DNA of 64,000 nt from Trichostrongylus colubriformis (Eukaryota; Nematoda; Chromadorea; Rhabditida; Trichostrongylidae): the NCBI GenBank assembly GCA_963978905.1, contig OZ022256.1, positions 55,950,646-56,014,645 on the forward strand, read 5' to 3'. The position numbers and the translations under genes are program-made. The notes beneath the pieces were generated by a model, which saw only the letters and a program-made list of their open reading frames with translations, did not search any database and was not told where the DNA came from. The stretch's first letter is position 1, and every line of letters starts with the position of its first letter. This document shows, piece after piece, positions 56,324-64,000 of the stretch.

Positions 56324-57606
56324 AACATGTTGTGTTTTCGTCACAACTATTGACATATTTATAGATAACACTCGCTGCAACAGATGGATCTTTCTTACCA
56401 TTTAAAATGGTCATCAGTACTGTGGAGAAACTCGAACTTCAGAGGTTGGTGCATAAGTGTTGCGACACATGTGACTTTTTTTCAAAGCTATCACCTTGAA
56501 GCTTTTAGAAATATGCAGGTGATATAATCATCGCTATCTCTTACTACTTGCCCACAATGACTAGGTAGCTGCTCGATGTCCTATGCTAGGAAGTTTACGA
56601 GCCGCGATTCGAAAAACCCATGAATATGAGATTCGAGTGTGGTTAGGCTTCAGTCTAACTTCTCACTTTTTATGTGAAGCGCGGGGCCCCGATTGAGTAG
56701 TATTCGGAACATTCAGGATAACAGAACCCGTAGGATGAAGCGGAATTTCAGAGTCCAGCTTTTTCTTCCATTCGCCTTATCCTTGGGACACGCTGCTATA
56801 GGCGTCCATGTACGAAGGCAAATAAGCTGATTTTTGAGAAGCGGTGAAAGCAAGTATAATCTAATTTCTGGAGTTGTTTTTCACACGGATTAGTCGTTAG
56901 TACAAGACGATACATCTCTGGTTGCGGCATCCTGAGAACGTCTGGGGCAAATAGAACTGACCTATGGTTGATGTGTACTACTCAAATCTCATCTCTAATT
57001 ATGTGTCGACGGTCTTTTGTCAATAAATGAAAGCACAACAAAGATTTTGAGCCACTCATACTGCTGCCTTGCAGGACTCACTGTGTCGGTGAGACACCTG
57101 AACCGCGTATAGTTTTTAGGAGCAGTAACAATTTAGTAATGTGCCAGTTGCCGTATAGGTAAAGTAAGTATCGCTGTTACTCATCGCATGAGTACTTTTG
57201 GTTTTGCTTTCAATCCTCCGAGAATATCATCCTATTTAGGGGGTGCCTAGCACCTGTAGGTGGGCGAACAGTATGGTTCGTATCTCTTGATCCAAAGCGA
57301 GTGGAGCAGCGGGGCTCTATATAATACTATCTCAGTCACTGCAGCACAAAATAAGCAAATGCTCTCCAACTAGGGATCCTGAAGACACTTGTAAAAAGCT
57401 GGTGTCTTAATATGGGATTTCCAATTTGAGGCGATTCTCGCTACAACTAAGTAGGATCGCCTTATAAACATACGTTTTCAGAAAATTGACGAAGCATGCT
57501 CATATTCACTGTAGTAATCGAAACACGATAAAGCTCAGAAGTAGCGAATCCACAAGAAATTTTGGATGTGTCTCATATATGCAACGCCGAATATGAAATA
57601 TTACAG

Positions 57607-57797
57607 TAAATCGATGCAAGAAAAACGTGCAGAAATCAAGCGTGTGGGGGTCGAGTTGCAAGGATTGGAGGAGAAAATTCGTGAGAACGAGAAAATGATA
57701 GAGACGTTTGAGCAAGAACTACGTGGAGGTGAAGCAACCATTAATGAGACAAGCATAGAGATGGCAAAAATGGCGACGGAGTTGAAATCAAGAAAAG
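57607..57797 (+). CDS. Second coiled-coil exon
   Basis: After GAAATATTACAG, phase 2 in and phase 1 out at GTTGAA. It encodes about 63 residues of pure coiled coil: KSMQEKRAEIKRVGVELQGL, EEKIRENEKMIETFEQELRG, then GEATINETSIEMAKMATELK. It parallels the exon at 21671, which also follows FN3 exons. A hydrophobic C-terminal exon was sought: 58510-58568 after GCGCGCAG opens in phase 1 (LLGTCLGIHSATCIVL then stop), but support is slight. Confidence 0.68.
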
Positions 57798-59392
57798 GTT
57801 GAAGAAGTGTTTAGTTCTTTTTTATTTCTTAAACATGCTCTTTACCCTTTCCCAATATCGCCGCAATGACCGCAGTGATAGGGGCTTTTATAAAAAGTTG
57901 CACGCCTGAGCATCTCTGAGTGGTTTCTTAGAGGTCAATTTATACACTCAAGAGTATATTTGTGTTTAAAGGCACACCACGTGATAATCAGGGCAATCAC
58001 TCATCTTGTTAAATGCTTAGGATGCACCATTGTTGTAGCATTACAGCGCATCCTTACTTCGCTATACCCGCTCGAACTCCACCAGGCTACATCCACACAA
58101 GCAAATCACGCCTGCCACTAGGTGAATCTGTTTCTTGAGTAAAATATACGTGCGAGGAAGGCTTGCGAACCAGAGATAAGATAGTATGAGACGGGAATCC
58201 TAATGGTTAATACGACGTTATCACGGCGATACTGATATACCGTTGGGCTATGTCTGATACCATCGAGTAAAGACTCGTTTCTGGGATCAGTACTCTCATT
58301 CTTGCTGTTTCTAGAGATTTTCGTTCGCTTTCTCTTCTCTGTTTAGTGAATCAGAACCTCAGCTTTCAGTAGTGTGCACGATAACACTTTCGATTTATTG
58401 TGAGGTGAGCTTTTCAGCTTCAGAGGAGGAGACAATGGATCCCATCCTCTTCTAGGCATAAGTAGAATAGCATCTATCTCTCTTTCCTATTTTACTTTAT
58501 TGCGCGCAGGACTTCTTGGGACATGCCTTGGGATCCACTCTGCTACTTGTATCGTTCTTCCTTCATAACTCATCAGGTACAACAGTTAGATGGTACACCA
58601 CTAGCAATAGTTAGATCGTAAACCATTACATTGAGATGGAGGTGAGGCAATGAACTTCAAAGGGATAGTTTACGATAATATGAGTGTCTTGGTTCCATCC
58701 GCGAGTAGATAGGCCCTACCACAACGGCAAAGTGTGTGCCATCTCCGCGGCGTGAGGGTTGAACGCCAAACGCGTGGAGAACCCGTAAATCAGCTGGCGG
58801 CCACCGTCTCAAGGTGGCCCACACCCATTCTACGACTTAGCCAGCAGAGCAGCGGTGGCATCTACGTAGATAAGAGGCAAGATATGGACTGCGATAAGAT
58901 AGGATAGGGAGGATTCCCTTAGTAGCAACCTTATCGAATGTTATTATCACGCAAGAACTTGTTCAACGGCTTGCTTCTAAGTTGAAAAACTCGCCGAATC
59001 AAAAGGTCAGAAACACCTTATTTTGAGCATTTTCGGAAATTTCTTCGGCTGCATCTTCGCTTAAGTAATCTTCAGCACCCTCAGAGTCTTTAGGGAACGC
59101 GAAGACGCATGAAAATTATCGTGAACTGTGCCTTTAATACCGCCATGCTAGCTTGTAATATGTAGGAAGGCAAAATCGCTAACTTGTACATCCGATGTCC
59201 ACTCAATTGATTGTTCGTGGAAATAGCATTTAGAGACACATATCGCGATAAACGGAATCGTCGACTCTCGGAATAGCAGATGCTTAGGTAACTATCCAAG
59301 TCATACCCTTTTTATTCAGCGATACCCAAACACGAAGCAAATCTGCTCAAACTCACGCCGACCACGCCCGTTTAGCTTAGCTGTCCAGCTCA
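57798..59392. other. No confident gene
   Basis: Holds a family C fragment (57890-57970), a family F arm (57965-58000) and the weak candidate terminal exon at 58510-58568. A GC-rich stretch at 58730-58870 has no recognised origin. Confidence 0.35.
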
Positions 59393-60731
59393 CAAGGGAG
59401 GTCTTTCAGGTCATGACGCGCTTTTGGGAAACGGTTTTTCCATTATATGGGGATACCTACATGAAACATATAACTAACTTCCATTTTTGCTGAGCGACCC
59501 TACGAATGCCAAAAAAGGAGTAAAAAAATTCTTCTCCAAAAAAGCAATTTTAACCCACTTATTGTAACGCATACTCCTTGTAACCTTGACCATGTGCAGA
59601 TCCAAAGGTGTTCTTCCATTTCACATCCAAAACAAGGTCAACTATGGGAAAAAATACGATCTTACCTCCACCATATACTAAAAGTGTGCAGCAGTTTCAC
59701 AACGGTTCCCCGATGTGAGTTGGTTCAGTGATCGGATGGCCTACCGGATACGACGATGGACTCTCAAACGGTCGAGAGGGATGCGTTGGTGGTTCGGTAC
59801 CCGGCCTTGCCAAAACTTTGCATTTGTTTTTGCCTTCACTTTTTCATCTTCAGATATGTCTGTTTATGCCAAATGACTATGATTTTCGTTGACAGCATGC
59901 CAAAATGACTCTGTTTACGAATTTTCAGTGAATTTGGTGATATGACTTTTTTGGACACATAAGGGCCCGTAGCGCTCGAAATTGGTGATTTCGCGCAAAA
60001 TGAGTGCCATATTCGTGTTCAGGGGGTCAAACTACCCTTGGGGACACATTTCTAACCAATTCCAAATTTTGACCCTAACTTCGAGAAAGACGTTTGGTCA
60101 TGAATAGATAGTGCCCTTTCTATTTGTAGAGGTGAGTAACTGACAAAATCGCTGAAAATCAGTGGAATATGCACAGCATGGATGCCTGTCGTTATAACTT
60201 GACCAACCAAACATCAAGCAAGAGAAATAGTCAGGATTTCTTGACAAGTGATACCGTCGTCTCCTTCGTTGAACGTGCAGTCGAAGGTGCCCAGTGCCCA
60301 GCTCAAATTTTCGAATTTGGGTCAAAACTTCGATTGGGCTGGAAACTTACCCTTGGGGATAGTTCGACCTCCTGAACACGAATATCGAATGCGTTCCACG
60401 CAAAAACGCTTCGTTCGTGCGCTATGAGCGCTAAAAGATCAAAAAATTGGACTGTCAAATTGCTGAAAATTAGTAGTAGAGGGCAGTCCGACGTTCTAAA
60501 TGTGATTACTGCACTTAATCTTCACATACAAATGTTTACGAGCCAAAAAACTGAAAATCCAAATTTTGCAAAAATTTGTCCTCAGTGGGGATCGAACCAT
60601 CAACCCCTTTTTTGGCATTCATAGGGCCGCTCAGCAAAAATGGACATCAGTTATATGATCTTTGTACGCACCCCCATACATGCAAAAAACAGCTTTCAAA
60701 AAACGCGTCATGAGTTCGAAGACCTTCCTCG
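59393..60731. mobile_element. Tc5-like TIR element 4, TCA duplication
   Basis: Ends CAAGGGAGGTCTTTCAGGTC and the complement of CGAGGAAGGTCTTCG; TCA on both sides (59390-59392, 60732-60734) in CTCAG context. Collinear with element 1 (34018-35362) through its whole length, same orientation, differing by scattered substitutions and small indels. Contains the same tRNA-like module at 59728-59810 and no transposase frame. Confidence 0.87.
59728..59810 (+). other. tRNA-like module inside Tc5-like element 4
   Basis: A-box-like GATGGCCTACCGGATACG and B-box-like GGTTCGGTACCCG. Homologous to the module in element 1, with an extra G in the B box. Confidence 0.4.
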
Positions 60732-60734
60732 TCA

Positions 60735-61719
60735 GTGAGATGTATTATATCTAGTTTGAGCGGTTGGCCCATCGTGGAGGATCATAAGGGGCACAGCTCG
60801 GTCACTTCTTCAAGGCTTGGAGAGTTGAGTCGACCGATCTGAACATCGCGAGATGTGCTTTCAATTGTCTTTACGGTTTTCATAAAAGTAGAATGCGTTT
60901 TGCATTTCTTAGCTCAACAACAAGCCATCTGCTTAATGAATGTGGCCCTTGTAACTCTGTCGCGGATAGCCGCAACGATGTCCTCGATGGCAACGCGCTC
61001 CCCGGCCCGTCCGCGCTGCGGCATCGCTTGTCGCGTCACGCGACATGGGTGGCTCCGCCCTCTAGGGTCAGAGCCGGACTTAAGGCCGGCTGCCAGGGCA
61101 GCGGAGCGCTGGCACATGAGTTGGTCGGTGTCTACCCCTGCCTCCCGACTGGGAGCAATCTTGGTTAAGATCCCCATGCGAGACACCGTCGACCATATGG
61201 CTACTTAGCACCAACCGGACGGCGGTCTACTACGTCAGCCGACTGTCGGAAGTCGCCCTAGCCGAGGCGACTTCGGGGGTCAGATATCAGATTATATTAT
61301 AGTGTTGTTAGTGCGTAATAAATGTGTTATGTATATGTTGTGCATGTGTTTTATATCCATGTTGTGCTTTGTCATGTTTGGTACTGGGGAGCAGGTTGTC
61401 AATGATGTGACGGTCAGGGCGCGACGGTCATTTGATGAAGGAGGTTTTTAGCACACAGTTATAGCATGGTATAGGTCGGTAAGACCCTTGGGTCCCCAGG
61501 GTGGGTCCCATCTGTTAAAGGATGCCTGTGATCCGCGACAAACTCACTATGGAGAGCTTAGTGCAAAAGTCCTCTATTTCTGTTGAATCTAGTAAATAAC
61601 GCTCACTACATTTACTTAATACTTTTTTTACGTCTAAGAAGCATCGATACTGTGTCACCTTTTTCTCTTTTTTTAAAATTATAGATTTGCGTGCATACTA
61701 ATTATAGCTTCGCTTTCAG
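60735..61719. other. GC-rich segment, unassigned
   Basis: 61000-61260 is GC-rich and open on the minus strand (60914-61186, reading MPQRGRAGERVAIEDIVAAI and RDRVTRATFIKQM), possibly a retroelement ORF fragment. A TGT-rich stretch (61325-61380) follows. No gene called. Confidence 0.3.
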
Positions 61720-61811
61720 CACGTATAATACGTATGTTTCGATCACCATACAGCATCCGAAAAACTGTTATTATCATGGAAGTGTTTATGGCTCTGGTAC
61801 TGCTCTTAGCG
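61720..61811 (+). CDS. Possible ADAM-prodomain-like exon
   Basis: After TTCGCTTTCAG, phase 2 in and phase 1 out, donor GTGAGT. It encodes TYNTYVSITIQHPKN then CYYHGSVYGSGTALS. 'CYYHG-x-V-x-G...ALS' resembles the M12B/ADAM prodomain sequence that normally precedes S-T-C-x-G-L. The next exon does not obviously supply that Cys; a strong acceptor at 62910 (TTTTTTTTCAG) in matching phase reads EGVHEIVVIVEAG. An FN3 F-G reading (TYNTYVSITI) is the alternative. Confidence 0.4.
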
Positions 61812-64000
61812 GTGAGTCTTGCGAATACATTCTTCTGCATGAGCTGAGGCAGACATCAAAGCCGCTATCTGTACAGTACCACTCACTACCGTACATTAAC
61901 TGGTGGCATCTGTGAAGCTGCAAGTGCGTAAGATCAATGCATATTCTATGTATAGTATGTCGCCAGTGAGACCTGAAGGCGTGTGGGTGCAGCTTTAGCA
62001 CGTGTCACTGGAGTTGCAGACAAGGTTTTTACGGGGAATCGTTATAAGAGTTTCTAAATTTCTCAAGAATAAAATATTTTTTGAGGTGGTAGTGCTTAAA
62101 GAAATCGTTGTTCCTTCAAGCTTGTTTCCGTTCCCTAATGATTATCGGTCGTACTACAAGGAGGGAGAGGGACAATCTTGCGATTTGAAGATCTAATCGC
62201 CTGCTCAGAATAAAGGCTGCTCTAATCATCATTGATCAATCATTACTCAGAATTTCGGTTTTTCGGCTCCCCTCAGATTTTCCATATGTGGCGCGGTGTC
62301 ACTACACTTGCATCAAAAAGATAGGTGATACCTCCGGCGTCCTATTTAAAATGCTCCACAGCTGGCTTAGGCTCAGTGATCTATACGGTGTCGTGTAAGG
62401 GTCAGCCGCTGTAAAATTGGCCGTGATTTTATAGTTCACACGAGCTTCAGCGTCAGTGGACCCCATAATCATGCAAGTCTTGGATGACGTATGTGCGGCT
62501 GATCCATGGCCTTGGAACTGATTGCAACGCCAACACACAATCTCTCATCCCCACGCTTTTTGCCATTATACGTGATGGATGTTGTTTCAGATTTTAGCAC
62601 GGGTGATGTCAAGGCCAAGACCAGTATTTGGGTTAGTACTCAGGATATAGGCTCAATGGAACTGCGTCGAGTCAATATGTTTTCGTAGCGATTTCAGCAG
62701 AAACAACCGTCATGCGATTCAATATTAGACGCCTGCAAGGTCGCACTGCCTGGATAAAGGATAAAGAAGCAAAATCTAGTCAATTTCTAAACATCGTTTT
62801 TCTACTTTATTTAGCTTATAAAGTGTAATGAAATTGAACTATTCACATTTCCTTCGATAGTACGAGTTTCAATCATGCTGAGCCAAATCTCACAAACCTT
62901 TTTTTTTCAGAAGGAGTGCATGAAATTGTGGTTATTGTTGAAGCGGGGATTCGAAAGGGACACAGCTCAAAGCCCATGGCACTAGTCACTGTACACTTCC
63001 TGCTGAGCGTAGAATGGACCCTTCAAAGAACACCGCGCGACAATCAATCTAGCCGCTCACCAGTGCAAGTAGATAGACCCTTGGATTACTGCTCACGAAG
63101 CACCCTTGTTGCGGCGTCAAAGCCTATCCTCATGCCGCTTTGCCTCGCCTCCGCAATACCCCGCTTTCCCAACCAAATCACACCCGGCGTCGGACGAACC
63201 GTTTTCCAATGTGACAAGGGAGGCCTGGAATCTTTGCGCTGATTTGAAAAGAGGCAGAAATTTTGATGGTGAGCGCAACCTAGCAGGGTGATACAGGTGA
63301 AGTAAGTGCTGTGCCCATACAAGAGGTGGAGTAATTATATTTATTGTAATAACGCAGATTAGAGTAGCTACAGAAAATGAACAGAACTAAGTGACCAGCG
63401 AAGATATCGCGCACTCGGTCTATAAATAGACGGCGACGAGGCGAGTACACGATAAGTATCATTCGAGGCGTGAGGTCGGACGTGGAGTACGGGCTGAGGG
63501 CTCCATTTGTGGCGGACAGGGCGACTAGGCGGCATCTCCGCGGGTGTCTCGACTGCCTCCAGCGTTGTTGTCATTTCCTCCGGTCACGCCCTTATCTCTG
63601 GCTAACATCTCGAGCCCGGCAGCCTAGATCGTTTTATGTTAGTATGAGTATGCTACCGTAATCATCCCTTTACAGTGATATCGTTGAAATTTGAGTGATA
63701 ATACTAAGCAAAGACTCGCTTCGTTGTAGTACTCGAGCGACGACAGTGTTAAGGCCCTCATTTTGAGTGTTTTCAGAGCGTGTCACTCGTAAAGCAGAGC
63801 TTTATAAAAACCACAAAAAGTACGTACCGTCATTGGTGCTAGATCTAGACCAAATCTGCTAGAAATCGAACATGAATCCGTTGTGATTATCTGCATCCTA
63901 AGGCATTCCATACAAGTAAAGAATTTTTAGGTTGTTGGTTATGAAGATACTTAGATACTTAGATGGCCCGTCTTCACTGGTTGTGCGAGCCCCAACACGA
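61812..64000. other. No confident gene to window end
   Basis: Candidate exon fragments at 62600-62639 (after GTTGTTTCAG, reading DFSTGDVKAKTSIW, donor GTTAGT) and after 62910 are both in phase with 61811, but only one could follow it. A family F fragment lies near 63010-63110. From 63250 on nothing was recognised. Confidence 0.3.

Noticed and set aside
58510..58568. Terminal transmembrane exon of the second series
   Set aside because: Phase fits, but the hydrophobic stretch is short and another frame of the same segment is equally hydrophobic; left as a note only.
62302..62538. Minus-strand frame with several Cys
   Set aside because: No conserved pattern; overlaps a + strand exon candidate and has no acceptor/donor.

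Overview
The window reads as a strongylid-like (hookworm-like) nematode nuclear contig. That is an inference from U-rich acceptors ending TTTCAG, short exons in introns of up to about 8 kb, and a nematode-style transposon load: mariner, Tc1-like, Tc5-like elements with TNA target duplications, an RTE-type LINE and many foldback MITEs. No complete intronless gene, rRNA or ordinary tRNA was found.

Host coding sequence is a series of small + strand exons, found by reading for coding islands bounded by AG and GT and checking that intron phases chain. The first series (8192-22027) encodes an Ig domain, the start of a second Ig-like domain, two divergent fibronectin type III (FN3) segments, a charged helical region, a coiled coil, a hydrophobic C-terminal segment and a stop. 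The second series (28814-57797) begins with Ser/Thr-rich exons (28814-33652), then has about five FN3 domains (37184-53293) and a coiled coil (53704-57797). Both run FN3 then coiled coil, and one FN3 module in each has the same intron-phase pattern. I favour two tandem paralogues of a large Ig/FN3 surface or matrix-type protein, but one giant gene is not excluded. Two exons of an antisense gene sit inside a first-series intron (12061-13887). An exon at 61720-61811 with an ADAM-prodomain-like motif suggests another gene beginning at the right end.

The rest is mostly mobile DNA. There is a Tc1/Tc3-like relic (150-870); four mariners (1551-2729, 29696-30925 on -, 31009-31861, 49385-50271); a 5'-truncated RTE-type LINE (43605-45835 on -); a reverse-transcriptase fragment with a pyrimidine-rich tail and paired hairpins (22162-23050); and four long-TIR Tc5-like elements (34018-35362, 38778-40118, 46204-47254, 59393-60731). 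The Tc5-like copies are flanked by TNA in CTNAG context, and each appears to carry a tRNA-like A-box/B-box module. Smaller families include MITEs with 8-9 bp duplications, GC-rich palindromes, TA-flanked MITEs, and a mariner nested in a larger TIR element.

All exon limits are read by eye, without alignment or RNA evidence. Transposon ends supported by both TIR and target duplication are the firmest calls.
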